Positions 9,302 to 17,559 of a stretch of DNA of 64,000 bases are shown here, piece after piece (position 1 is the first letter of the stretch; each line of letters begins with the position of its first letter). The position numbers and the translations under genes are program-made. The DNA comes from Paenibacillus rigui (lineage in GTDB: Bacteria; Bacillota; Bacilli; Paenibacillales; NBRC-103111). The stretch spans positions 62,001 to 126,000 of the forward strand of contig NZ_NMQW01000023.1 of NCBI RefSeq assembly GCF_002234615.1, written 5' to 3'. The notes under the pieces are model-generated. The model saw nothing but the letters and a program-made list of their open reading frames with translations. It was not told where the DNA came from and did not search any database.

Positions 9302-9880
9302 ATGACGACTACTTCTTTTTCCATACGAGATGCTTTGAAGCAGCGGAGGGCTGTCCGCAATGTGAAGCCTGATGAGGTTGAAGATGACAAAATTGAGGCG
9401 CTGCTGGCCGCAGCCACCCTGGCTCCGAATGACCGGCTGCGCGAGCCGTGGCATTTCTACGTCATTCGCGGCGAAGCCAAGCAGCGCTACGAGGCTTTGG
9501 CGCTTGCCTATCTGGAGGAGCGATTCCCTACGAAGCCCAACCTGGTACAGGAGTCGCTGAAGGTGCTGACCGCCACACCGCTTGTGATCGTGGTCACTTC
9601 GGATGTGATTGAAGGCGACCCCGCCTCTTCCAAAGATAACGAATATGCCGTCGCCTGCGCGATTCATTCGATGTGGCTTGCTGCCGAAGAGCTGGGCTTG
9701 GGTCTCGTCTGGCGTACCCGAGGCATCGGTCTTGTGCATGACGAGCGGATGCACCGGTTTATCGGCTCCCCTGAGGGCAAACAGGTGGTAGGCACATTAT
9801 TCATCGGCTACCCGGATGAGGCTGCACCTGCCGCGGCAACGGCCAGAACCCCGCATACCAGCAAAACGACCTGGCTGTGA
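9302..9880 (+). CDS. Nitroreductase-family FMN oxidoreductase at end of cob operon
   Basis: A 192-residue nitroreductase fold protein with the family N-terminus RRAVRNVKPDEV (16-27), a REPWHFYVIRG strand (about 49-59) and a C-terminal GTLFIGYPD. GAAAGGAG precedes the ATG, 25 bp after cbiA, so it is probably in the same transcript. BluB, which makes the lower ligand of B12, is a distant relative of this fold, but the usual BluB residues (GFSQPWRF-like) are not seen; it looks more like YdjA/YfhC. A role in cobalt or corrin reduction is only inferred from position. Confidence 0.85.
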   Translation: MTTTSFSIRDALKQRRAVRNVKPDEVEDDKIEALLAAATLAPNDRLREPWHFYVIRGEAKQRYEALALAYLEERFPTKPNLVQESLKVLTATPLVIVVTSDVIEGDPASSKDNEYAVACAIHSMWLAAEELGLGLVWRTRGIGLVHDERMHRFIGSPEGKQVVGTLFIGYPDEAAPAAATARTPHTSKTTWL

Positions 9881-9924
9881 CAGTCTGTCAGAGATAGTGC
9901 GCATTCATCCTTTGAACATGAAGG

Positions 9925-9985
9925 AAACGTCAAGGAAGTGTCTCTCTGCTTATCGATGAGACAGCTTCCTTGACGTTTTATTTTT
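9925..9985. terminator. Long bidirectional terminator after cob operon
   Basis: Arms AAACGTCAAGGAAG-TGTCTC and its complement, with one bulged base and a loop of about 13 nt, are followed by TTTTATTTTT. It lies between the convergent cob operon and the SDR gene and the minus-strand side is also A/T-rich, so it may serve both. Confidence 0.85.
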
Positions 9986-10697
9986 AAGTTAACAGGTGCC
10001 CGCCTTCCACATGGAGGACGGTCCCGGTCACAAATCCGTTTTGGATCAAATAAAGTACACTTTGCGCGACATCTTCCGCTGTACCTACCCGTTTCACAGG
10101 GAGCTTGCCTGCGATGGTTGTATAGAAGCTGCTGCGTGCGTCTTCCGGCATTTTGCTGCGGGAAGGCGTATCGATAATGCCGGGGGATACGATATTCACA
10201 CGAATCGGCGCAAGCTCCAAAGCCAGGGTTTGGCCTAGATTAGAGACGGCTGCATTGACTGCACCGAGTGCCGACGAGCCGATCATCGCTTTATAAGCGA
10301 CGACACCTGAGAATAAGGTAATCGAACCGTTCGGTGAAATTTGGGCTGCACCATATTTAGCCGCATAGTATTGACCCCAAAATTTATTTTCGAACAAGTG
10401 CCGGGCTTGGGCCGTATCTGTTTGCAGGAAGGACCCGCCTGATGTTTCCGCGGCGCTGACGACCAGATGGTCGAAGCGTCCCACTTTTTCAAAAAAAGAC
10501 TGCACTTGCGATTCATCTGTCGTATCCAATTGAAATGCTTTGGCTCGTGGCCCCAGATGTTCTTGTGCGCTTTGCAATTTGTCTTTAGAACGGCTGGCAA
10601 TGATCACTTCCGCTCCTAATGCTATAGCTTGTTTAGCTGTTTCCAGACCGATGCCGGAGCTGCCGCCGATAATTACTACCTTTTGATCTTGTAACAT
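9984..10697 (-). CDS. Short-chain dehydrogenase-like protein with atypical active site
   Basis: Rossmann-fold SDR of 237 residues: GGSSGIG cofactor loop at residues 11-17, a SAAET segment where NNAG usually sits, and a typical PGIIDTP stretch. The catalytic YxxxK is not found: at the equivalent place, before AAVSNLGQ, the sequence reads LGAVN, so Tyr and Lys are replaced by Leu and Asn. It may still bind NAD(P) but act differently, or use another residue. Last gene of a four-gene minus-strand group divergent from an HxlR regulator; 34 bp from the preceding quinone reductase. Confidence 0.85.
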   Translation of the reverse strand: MLQDQKVVIIGGSSGIGLETAKQAIALGAEVIIASRSKDKLQSAQEHLGPRAKAFQLDTTDESQVQSFFEKVGRFDHLVVSAAETSGGSFLQTDTAQARHLFENKFWGQYYAAKYGAAQISPNGSITLFSGVVAYKAMIGSSALGAVNAAVSNLGQTLALELAPIRVNIVSPGIIDTPSRSKMPEDARSSFYTTIAGKLPVKRVGTAEDVAQSVLYLIQNGFVTGTVLHVEGGHLLT

Positions 10698-10731
10698 ATG
10701 AGTTCCTCCTATATTTTTGGAATAAAAATTA

Positions 10732-11280
10732 TCATTTCAAAACATCTTTCAGATGGGCCTCAAGCTCTGATACAAATTGGTCGATCTTTGGATTTTTGAT
10801 GACATCGTAGCAAGCAAAGCTCTTTAAAGGCTTCATGCCGAGAAATTCCTGTACGCGGTGCAAGTGATGGAGTGCCCCTTCCAGGCCATCTCCTTTAAAA
10901 AACTGGGTTGGATCATTAAACGCTTTTTCCGGTGCATTCCAGGTCGTCGAAAACATGTAGGTTTTGTTTGTAAATAATCCGCCTTTTCCATATTGCTCGG
11001 CGCCCTTAAAAAATAAACCGTACGCATACACTTCATCCATATATGTTTTCAATAATCCGGGAACGCTAAACCAGTAAATTGGCGTTTGATATATGATCGT
11101 ATCGGCCCATACAAATTTTTCTTGTTCCTCTTGGATGGAGTAACCGTTTTGAAGGACGGAGGTTTTGACGTTATGGTTTTCGCTTAACAAGCCAACCGTG
11201 GTATCGACCAAAGTTTGGTTCAGCTTTCCTTCCGACGAGCCGTATTTTTGATGACCGTTAATGATAAGAATATTTTTCAT
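10732..11280 (-). CDS. NAD(P)H quinone/flavin oxidoreductase, MdaB-like
   Basis: Flavodoxin-like fold of 182 residues. ILIINGHQKYGSSEGKLNQ at the N-terminus is the phosphate/FMN-binding loop, and WADTIIYQTPIYWFSVPGLLKTYMDE is the hallmark of the MdaB/KefF/YdeQ family. Such enzymes carry out two-electron reduction of quinones and protect from electrophiles. AAGGAGATGG upstream supports ATG 11280. It fits the divergent redox-type HxlR regulator. Confidence 0.88.
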   Translation of the reverse strand: MKNILIINGHQKYGSSEGKLNQTLVDTTVGLLSENHNVKTSVLQNGYSIQEEQEKFVWADTIIYQTPIYWFSVPGLLKTYMDEVYAYGLFFKGAEQYGKGGLFTNKTYMFSTTWNAPEKAFNDPTQFFKGDGLEGALHHLHRVQEFLGMKPLKSFACYDVIKNPKIDQFVSELEAHLKDVLK

Positions 11281-11303
11281 TATTCTCCATCTCCTTAAAT
11301 AGA

Positions 11304-11927
11304 TTAGTTTTCTGCTACGACACCGAGCTGCTGCATTAGCGTCAAATTGTCTTCCAAGTGCCAGTCTTCAATGAGCTTTCCATCCTTGATGCGCAAAACA
11401 TCGATCGCCATGAATTTGACGGGCTTGCCGGTGGGCGCTTTTCCCAGGAACTCACCATTATGTGTTCCGGTGAAGGTAAGACGGGCGGTTACCTTGTCCC
11501 CAACGACCAATAAATCCTCAATTTTGCATTGCAAGTCGGGAACGGCTTTACGGAAGTTGCGGGAAGCGAAGGTCAAGCCTTCGGGTCCTTGAGGTCGCCC
11601 TTTTGGCAGCGTGTTGTCGATAAAGCCGGATGCAACGGTTTGGGAAATGAAATCTTCATTGCCTGTGTTCCAGAAGGCATAAAAGCGTTGAGCGGCTTGC
11701 ACCATTGCAGCAGCATCTTTCGAATTCAATGAAGGATCGATGGTCATCGATTGGGGCTGAGGGAGGTCCTTCAGCAATGGAATGTCTTTTTTGGCCGGCG
11801 CTTCGGCGGCTTGAGATTCATAAGCAGATGTGTTCGTAATCGTCCCGCATGCCGCGGTTAGCAGCATGGTGCCGAAGATGACCGAGATTCCCGCTGTGCG
11901 GAGTAACGATTTTTTTTGTTTGAACAT
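11304..11927 (-). CDS. SnoaL-like ester cyclase family lipoprotein
   Basis: The protein begins MFKQKKSLLRTAGIS, followed by a hydrophobic stretch and MLLTAACG, a plausible lipobox with Cys about 27. The mature part carries a SnoaL/NTF2-like fold (residues about 65-200: AAQRFYAFWNTGNEDF, then TFTGTHNGEFLG and IDVLRIKDGKLIEDWHLED), as in polyketide-cyclase and ester-cyclase families. ATG 11927 is chosen over an upstream in-frame start (11969) because GGAGG lies 7 bp ahead and the signal peptide then starts properly. The function in the stress group is unknown. Confidence 0.85.
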   Translation of the reverse strand: MFKQKKSLLRTAGISVIFGTMLLTAACGTITNTSAYESQAAEAPAKKDIPLLKDLPQPQSMTIDPSLNSKDAAAMVQAAQRFYAFWNTGNEDFISQTVASGFIDNTLPKGRPQGPEGLTFASRNFRKAVPDLQCKIEDLLVVGDKVTARLTFTGTHNGEFLGKAPTGKPVKFMAIDVLRIKDGKLIEDWHLEDNLTLMQQLGVVAEN

Positions 11928-11946
11928 GATGTACCTCCAATTTGGA

Positions 11947-13167
11947 TTAAATGGATAAGCTCTGTCCATGCTGGGCGGACCCGCCGGAAGACGATGCTTC
12001 CCGTTTGTCCAGCGACCAGCTGAGTAGTGTGACCAGTAGGCCGGCTGCGGTAACGATTGCAGCTACCCATGGCAATGAGCCGAGCCCCGGACCGCTGTCA
12101 ATGACCCATCCGCCCAGGTAAGCCCCGCCTGCATTGGCCAGATTGAAAGAGCTGATGTTCAGGGCGGAAGCGATATTCGGGGAGCCCTTTGCTTTAGCAA
12201 GTACACGCATTTGAAAAGCGGGCACGATCGTGAAAGCTGCAAAGCCCCAAATCAACACGTTGATCACAGCCGCAATTTTATAATGGCTTGTTAGCGTGAA
12301 CACAGCCAAAACCGCAGTCAGGAGCGTGAGCATTCCTGCAATGGAGGGCATCAGCCTCCAGTCCGCCAGCTTGCCTCCTGCTGCATTGCCGAGCGTCATC
12401 CCAATGCCGAATAGAAGCAGGATGGGAGTAACGGCGCCTGGACCAAATCCGGTAATATCGGTCAAGAGGGGGGCGATGTAGGTGAAGGCTGTAAATACAC
12501 CGCCAAAACCAAATATCGTCATCAATAAAGCAAGTAATATCTGTTTGCTGCGCAGGACGCGAATTTCTTGCCGGAAACCGGTGACCTCCTCATTTTTGAT
12601 GCGCGGTACCCATGCGGCAATTCCGACAAGGGATACGATGCCTAGAACCGTTACAACCCAGAAGGTAGAGCGCCATCCCCACATTTGTCCGACGAAGGTA
12701 CCGATGGGGACGCCAAGAATGTTGGCAAGCGTGAGACCCGCAAACATCATCGCGATGGCGCTTGCCTGCTTGTCACGGGGAACGAGGCGTGTCGCAACGA
12801 TGGAGCCGACGCCGAAAAATGTCCCGTGCGCAAAGGAAGCAAGAACGCGCGCCGCCATCAGAATGGAATAAGAAGGGGCTACGGCCGCTAATAAATTACC
12901 CGCGATGAAAATCAGCATCAGACTGAACAACAGCGACTTGCGCGATAGACGTCCCGTAAACGCGGTAATAACCGGACCACCGATAGCGACGCCAAGCGCA
13001 TAGCCGGTCACCAGCAATCCGGCAGCGCTTAAGGTGACGTGGAGGTCATTTGCCACATCAGGCAGAATGCCCATGATGACAAACTCCGTTGTCCCGATCG
13101 CGAATGCGCTGATCAAGAGAGCGATAAGCGCCAATGGCAGCTTGTTCCGTGCAGTTTCTGCAGTCAT
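11947..13167 (-). CDS. MFS efflux transporter, AraJ/YdhP type
   Basis: About 406 residues with 12 predicted membrane helices, beginning NKLPLALIALLISAFAIGTTEFVIMGILPDVA, the signature of the DHA1 AraJ/YdhP/CmlA-like branch (GTTEFVIMG). Loop 2-3 has the motif GRLSRKSLL. ATG 13167 is used because GGAGGTGATT directly precedes it; an in-frame GTG at 13176 lies inside that site. First gene of the four-gene minus-strand group and divergent from the HxlR regulator, so probably the drug or electrophile pump under its control. Confidence 0.88.
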   Translation of the reverse strand: MTAETARNKLPLALIALLISAFAIGTTEFVIMGILPDVANDLHVTLSAAGLLVTGYALGVAIGGPVITAFTGRLSRKSLLFSLMLIFIAGNLLAAVAPSYSILMAARVLASFAHGTFFGVGSIVATRLVPRDKQASAIAMMFAGLTLANILGVPIGTFVGQMWGWRSTFWVVTVLGIVSLVGIAAWVPRIKNEEVTGFRQEIRVLRSKQILLALLMTIFGFGGVFTAFTYIAPLLTDITGFGPGAVTPILLLFGIGMTLGNAAGGKLADWRLMPSIAGMLTLLTAVLAVFTLTSHYKIAAVINVLIWGFAAFTIVPAFQMRVLAKAKGSPNIASALNISSFNLANAGGAYLGGWVIDSGPGLGSLPWVAAIVTAAGLLVTLLSWSLDKREASSSGGSAQHGQSLSI

Positions 13168-13258
13168 TGTAATCACCTCCTTATTAGGTAATGGAATCGC
13201 TGCTGGTTCACAACGATATTATATATACAATAACTTTATTTATGGAAGTAGTGATATT

Positions 13259-13287
13259 TAATTCACATAGTTTCCCTAAGTGAATTA
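13259..13287. promoter_or_regulatory. Palindrome between MFS operon and hxlR-type gene (putative operator)
   Basis: TAATTCAC and GTGAATTA form a perfect 8-bp inverted repeat with a 13-nt spacer. An extended -10 (TGATATGAT, 13291-13299) for the regulator gene follows just downstream, so the palindrome covers its -35 zone. The position suits autorepression and control of the divergent operon. Confidence 0.65.
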
Positions 13288-13341
13288 ATGTGATATGATT
13301 GGGATAGAGCCGGAAAAAAATATGGGGGGAGGAATGTTCCC

Positions 13342-13680
13342 ATGCAAGTTATTGAGCCTATTGAACTGAACAAAGGGACGCCGGGAGAGCCATGCCCTAT
13401 CGCCAAGACGCTGGATGTGATCGGAACGAAATGGACCTTTTTAATTATTCGTGACCTGTTGATCGAAGGCACGCTGCGCTTTAGCGATCTGCTGAGAGCC
13501 ATGGATGGGATTAGTCCGAAAACGCTCTCGCTTAGACTGAAGGAGCTGGAGGATCATGGCGTGGTAGAAAGGAAGGTATTTCCGGAGGTTCCCCCGCGTG
13601 TCGAATATACGTTGACGGAAAAAGGGAAGCGGCTGGAAGGGATTTTTATTGAGTTAAAAAGATTCGGCTTGCAATTATAA
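13342..13680 (+). CDS. HxlR/YodB-family winged-helix regulator
   Basis: A 112-residue MarR-like HxlR protein: recognition helix region SPKTLSLRLKELEDHGVVER and wing PPRVEYTLTEKGKRL. A single cysteine in GEPCPIAKTLDVIG (Cys18) lines up with the redox-sensing Cys6 of Bacillus YodB, so quinone or diamide sensing is a reasonable inference. GGGGGGAGG precedes the ATG. It is divergent from an MFS pump, a quinone reductase and an SDR, a usual set for this family. Confidence 0.88.
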   Translation: MQVIEPIELNKGTPGEPCPIAKTLDVIGTKWTFLIIRDLLIEGTLRFSDLLRAMDGISPKTLSLRLKELEDHGVVERKVFPEVPPRVEYTLTEKGKRLEGIFIELKRFGLQL

Positions 13681-13700
13681 ACGTATAGGGTTCACCCAAC

Positions 13701-13725
13701 GACGCCGCAAGGCGTTTTCTTTTTG
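13701..13725 (+). terminator. Terminator after hxlR-type gene
   Basis: ACGCC-GCAA-GGCGT hairpin followed by TTTTCTTTTT, about 20 bp after the stop of the regulator. Confidence 0.8.
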
Positions 13726-13846
13726 TGCCGAGTCCCATATACCCCATTGCCCCGGGACAAAAAGATACGGACAGGCCTTTGCTTCTTGGCCTCTTTTATC
13801 GGATAATAATGGAATCAACTAACCATTCAGGAGGATCGATGGACCT

Positions 13847-14854
13847 ATGAGCGAATCAGCCGTTACACCGATTTCATTTCACGACGAGCCGGCTTTGGAG
13901 CTGGTCTCAGGAGGCTACCGCGCTGTCATTGTGCCCGGGGTAGGCAGCCATGTAGCCGAACTCAGCAAACCCGGCGACGGCTTAAGCCTGCTCCGCACAG
14001 CCCCGAGCGGGGAGGTGCTGCGAAAATCCGCGCAGCGCTACGGCATTCCGGCATTATTTCCGCCTAACCGGATCATGGAAGGGAAGTTTTCCACGCCATA
14101 CCGCACCTATGAGCTTCCGCTCAATAGCTCCGACGGCAAAGATTTCATGCACGGCATTTTGCATAAAAGGCCCTGGAAGGTTCAAGCCTCCGGCGTGCTG
14201 GAGAACGGGGCTGCACAAGCGGTGCTTGTTATGCACATGGGGCAGGATGGCGAGATGTTTGCCTACTTCCCGCACGAATTCACCTATGAGCTGACCTATA
14301 CTCTATCAGAGGAAGGCTTGCATCAACAAGTACGCATTACGAATCACAGCGGGGAACCGATGCCGCTTGGCGTCGGGTTTCATACGGCGCTCCGGGTTCC
14401 TTTTCACCCGGAAGGCAGGGAAGAGGATTACCGCTTAACCGTCTCGGTAGGCCAGGCGTGGGGGCTTACTCCGTCCTTCGTCTCCGATGGAACGCTGCAC
14501 CCGCTGGAGGAAGCGGATCAGGCGCTGCGGCATGAAGGCATCAGGCCGACAGGTGCGCCATATGCGAAGCATTTTACAGGAGAGCCGATGGAGCATCTAG
14601 GCCGGCGTTTTTACGGTGCCGTGCTCACCGATACCTCTCGAGGCATCAGCTTGGTGTACGAGGCCGATCCTGCTTATGGACATTGGACGATCTGGAATGA
14701 TGACGGTCAGAGCGGCTTCATCTGTCCGGAGCCCCAGACATGGACGAACAATGCACCGAATGTGGAGCTGCCGGAGGCGGTTACAGGGTTCCGGCTGCTG
14801 GCGCCTGGCGAGGTGTGGACTGCAAGTACCCGGTTGTACGTAGAATCCAAATAG
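13847..14854 (+). CDS. Aldose 1-epimerase (GalM-like)
   Basis: A 335-residue beta-sandwich mutarotase-type protein: YRAVIVPGVGSHVAEL at the N-terminus, HGILHKRPW (the substrate-binding His region, about 101-109), and GVGFHTALRVPF (about 175-186) with the second His. The Glu near the C-terminus is in FICPEPQTW. Interconverts sugar anomers. CAGGAGG precedes the ATG. It sits 38 bp before a sugar-type dehydrogenase, so the pair probably handles a sugar. Confidence 0.87.
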   Translation: MSESAVTPISFHDEPALELVSGGYRAVIVPGVGSHVAELSKPGDGLSLLRTAPSGEVLRKSAQRYGIPALFPPNRIMEGKFSTPYRTYELPLNSSDGKDFMHGILHKRPWKVQASGVLENGAAQAVLVMHMGQDGEMFAYFPHEFTYELTYTLSEEGLHQQVRITNHSGEPMPLGVGFHTALRVPFHPEGREEDYRLTVSVGQAWGLTPSFVSDGTLHPLEEADQALRHEGIRPTGAPYAKHFTGEPMEHLGRRFYGAVLTDTSRGISLVYEADPAYGHWTIWNDDGQSGFICPEPQTWTNNAPNVELPEAVTGFRLLAPGEVWTASTRLYVESK

Positions 14855-14892
14855 TCTAGTCGATTCGATTAACCAAGGGAGAGCTGGTTGCT

Positions 14893-15873
14893 ATGACATT
14901 GAAGGTCGGTTTTGTCGGTACGGGGGGCTTTACCCGGTTTCACTGCAATTTGTTAGCGAAGATGGAGGGAGTTCAGGTTCGCGCCTTTTGCGCGACGAGC
15001 CTGGACAAAGCCGAGCGGGCTGCATCCGAATGGCATGGGGCCAAGGGCTTTGACAACGTCCAGCACATGCTGGATGACACCGCCTTGGATGCGGTTTATA
15101 TTTGTGTGCCTCCCATGGCCCATGGAGAAGTAGAGGAAGCGTTGATCGAGAGAGGCATTCCTTTCCTGGTTGAAAAACCGGTAGGCACCGATATGGAGCT
15201 GCCGTTGAAGGTGCTGAAGGAGTTGAAGGCCAAGCCGTTAATCACATCGGTCGGCTATCATTTCCGGTATATGGATTCGACCCAAAGAGCGCTAAAGCTG
15301 CTGCAGGACCGGAAGATCGGTATGGGCCTTGGCTATTGGATGGGGGGCATGCCCCTGGTTTCCTGGTGGCGCAAGCAGGCAGGCTCTGGCGGCCAATTCA
15401 TTGAGCAAACGTCCCATATCGTCGATCTGCTGCGGTATACGATGGGGGAAGTGGAAGAGGTGTATGCCGCTTATGCCAACCGTGTGATGCACGAGGTGCA
15501 TGAGGGAGTGGATACCCCGGATGTGGGGACGGTTACCCTCAAGCTGGTCAGCGGAGCGGTAGCTACCATCTCGAACACTTGCATTTTGCCGTCGCACAGT
15601 CAAGGTAAAATCGGCCTGCACCTGTACACGGATCAAGGGACGCTGGAGCTTGGCAATGAGAGTCTGAAGGAGTTGGGAAGCGCGGTGGCTGCCGAGTACA
15701 AAAACGTGACGAACCCGTATGTCCGTGAGCATGAAGCGTTCCTGACCGCGGTTCGCTCAGGAGATACCTCCGGCATCTTGTCCTCGTACGAGGATGCGGT
15801 GAAGACGCAGGCGGTTGCTGTGGCAGCGCTGCGCTCCGCTTCGGCGGGCGTGCCTGTGCATTTAACGAAGTAA
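14893..15873 (+). CDS. Gfo/Idh/MocA-family NAD(P)-dependent dehydrogenase
   Basis: N-terminal Rossmann domain (VGFVGTGGFTRFHCNLLAKM, residues 4-23), the family motif FLVEKPVGTDMEL near 93-105 with the catalytic Lys in EKP, and GYHFRYMD about 120. The C-terminal alpha/beta domain has GGQFIEQTSHIVDLLRY, where the His is the usual active-site residue. Oxidises or reduces a sugar or inositol-like ketone; the substrate cannot be told. Follows the aldose epimerase in the same direction. Confidence 0.9.
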   Translation: MTLKVGFVGTGGFTRFHCNLLAKMEGVQVRAFCATSLDKAERAASEWHGAKGFDNVQHMLDDTALDAVYICVPPMAHGEVEEALIERGIPFLVEKPVGTDMELPLKVLKELKAKPLITSVGYHFRYMDSTQRALKLLQDRKIGMGLGYWMGGMPLVSWWRKQAGSGGQFIEQTSHIVDLLRYTMGEVEEVYAAYANRVMHEVHEGVDTPDVGTVTLKLVSGAVATISNTCILPSHSQGKIGLHLYTDQGTLELGNESLKELGSAVAAEYKNVTNPYVREHEAFLTAVRSGDTSGILSSYEDAVKTQAVAVAALRSASAGVPVHLTK

Positions 15874-16030
15874 GCCTCTCTCCTGTCTTGGAGATTGCCT
15901 GAATGCCAAGTACTCTTTTATTATAACAAAACATTCTTTTGTGAAATGGATCTTTTGGCAACATTATTAAGATGAGGTACGTCTTATGATATAAGCGTCC
16001 GTTTTACGAAAGAAAGGTTGGGTTTAAAGT

Positions 16031-17263
16031 ATGACTACAGCTTCAAATGGAATTTCCGGTCTGTTTCGCAACCGGTTCGTCCAGTCGATTTTGTTGTCCG
16101 GGTTATTTTTGCAGATAGGGATATGGGTACGTAATTTCGCCGTGCTTTTGTTTGTCATGGATCAAACGAATGGCGATGCTTTCGCGGTATCCATGATCTC
16201 GGTGGCCGAGTTTGCGCCAATCTTTATATTTTCATTTATTGGAGGCACCTTTGCGGACCGTTGGCAGCCAAAGCGGACGATGGTCTGGTGTGATGTGCTG
16301 AGCGCCGTATCGGTATTTGCCGTGATGCTTGCCTTAATGTTCGCGACCTGGAAGGCGGTTTTTTTCGCCACGCTGGTATCAGCTATTTTATCGCAGTTTT
16401 CTCAGCCCTCGGGGATGCGCTTGTTCAAAATTCACGTGCCGGGTGAGCTGATGCAGGCGGGCATGTCCATATACCAGACGATGTTCGCTTTGTTCATGGT
16501 GCTGGGCCCGATTCTGGGGACGTTCGTTTACCAAACTTATGGCATCCAGGTCGCTATCGGCATCATGGGCGTGGCGTTCCTGCTGTCTGCCGGTGTACTG
16601 CTGTTCCTGCCGCCCGACCGGAAGACCGAAGAGGATAAGCCGGCTACGACATTGCGTGAAGAGATGGCTGCAGGCTTCAACTATGTGCGATCCAGTAAAG
16701 CTCTGACAACACTTGGCGGCTGTTTTCTGGCCGCAGGGTTTGCTCTCGGGCTAATCCAGCCGCTGGCCGTGTTCCTGGTGACAGAACGGCTGGGACTGCC
16801 GAAGGAAAATGTTCAATGGCTGATGACAGCCAATGGCGTCGCTATGATTGTGGGCGGTGGGGTCACGATGGGCCTTGCCAAAAAATTTGCCCCGCAAACC
16901 TTGCTGGCGGTCGGAATGCTCGTCAGCGCGGTGAGCATGGTCGTCACCGGCCTGTCCACGTCTCTCTGGCTGACGCTGGCCGCGCAATTTATCGGCGGGC
17001 TGGTGCTCCCGGCCATACAGATCGGGATTAATACGATGATCCTGCAAACGACCGAGGAATCGTTCGTAGGGCGCGTGAACGGCATATTGAATCCGTTGTT
17101 TATGGGAGCGATGGTCGTCACGATGAGTATTGCAGGCTGGCTGAAAAGTCTGTTCCATATCGTTGCCATGTATGAGGCTGCCGCCGTGCTGTTTATTATC
17201 GGGGTTCTGGTGATGTTCCCGCTATTCAAGCGGGAAGCAGTGTCACAGCCTGAAGCCCGGTAG
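16031..17263 (+). CDS. MFS exporter, MFS_3/EntS-like
   Basis: About 410 residues, 10-12 membrane helices. GLFRNRFVQSILLSGLFLQIGIWVRNFAVLLFV at the N-terminus and GGTFADRWQPKRTM in loop 2-3 are typical of the MFS_3 branch that includes enterobactin exporter EntS and macrolide pump MefA. Substrate unknown. It follows a 157-bp intergenic region and has its own terminator, so it is probably monocistronic. Confidence 0.87.
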   Translation: MTTASNGISGLFRNRFVQSILLSGLFLQIGIWVRNFAVLLFVMDQTNGDAFAVSMISVAEFAPIFIFSFIGGTFADRWQPKRTMVWCDVLSAVSVFAVMLALMFATWKAVFFATLVSAILSQFSQPSGMRLFKIHVPGELMQAGMSIYQTMFALFMVLGPILGTFVYQTYGIQVAIGIMGVAFLLSAGVLLFLPPDRKTEEDKPATTLREEMAAGFNYVRSSKALTTLGGCFLAAGFALGLIQPLAVFLVTERLGLPKENVQWLMTANGVAMIVGGGVTMGLAKKFAPQTLLAVGMLVSAVSMVVTGLSTSLWLTLAAQFIGGLVLPAIQIGINTMILQTTEESFVGRVNGILNPLFMGAMVVTMSIAGWLKSLFHIVAMYEAAAVLFIIGVLVMFPLFKREAVSQPEAR

Positions 17264-17326
17264 ATCGCAAGCGGAGTGTTACCAGAACGATATTCCAAGC
17301 GCATACGCAGAGATACCTCAAGATGG

Positions 17327-17359
17327 ACCGTCCGGACCTTTAGTCCAGGCGGTTTTTTT
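17327..17359 (+). terminator. Terminator after MFS exporter
   Basis: ACCG...CGGAC / GTCC...CGGT hairpin followed by seven T residues. Confidence 0.8.
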
Positions 17360-17400
17360 ACTGTAGGAAAGTACAAGTTTCACAGCTTTCGTCTACCTTA

Positions 17401-17436
17401 ACAAACGCATGCCATCTGGAAAGATGGCGAAGCCGT
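17401..17436 (+). repeat. Dispersed 36-bp hairpin element, copy 1
   Basis: Shares with 20717-20752 and 62081-62115 the layout ACAAACGCAT, then a GCCATC/GATGGC hairpin, then GAAGCCGT. It lies downstream of the MFS terminator and 123 bp before the secreted-protein gene. See the findings. Confidence 0.7.
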
Positions 17437-17559
17437 TTATCCTTGTGCTGTCCGCAATTTCCCATAATGTTGTGATATTGCTCCCGAATTGTTTTGTTAG
17501 TTTATACATGCAGGGGATAAGCCCCGGCAACAACAAACAATTGAAGGAGCGCGATACGT

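Noticed and set aside
9302-9880. BluB (5,6-dimethylbenzimidazole synthase)
   Set aside because: Same fold and right neighbourhood, but the BluB-specific residues are not seen; kept as a general nitroreductase.
17401-17436. c-di-GMP-I (GEMM) riboswitch
   Set aside because: Only the hairpin followed by GAAGCC is reminiscent; the conserved GGGACGCAAAGCC core and second stem are absent.
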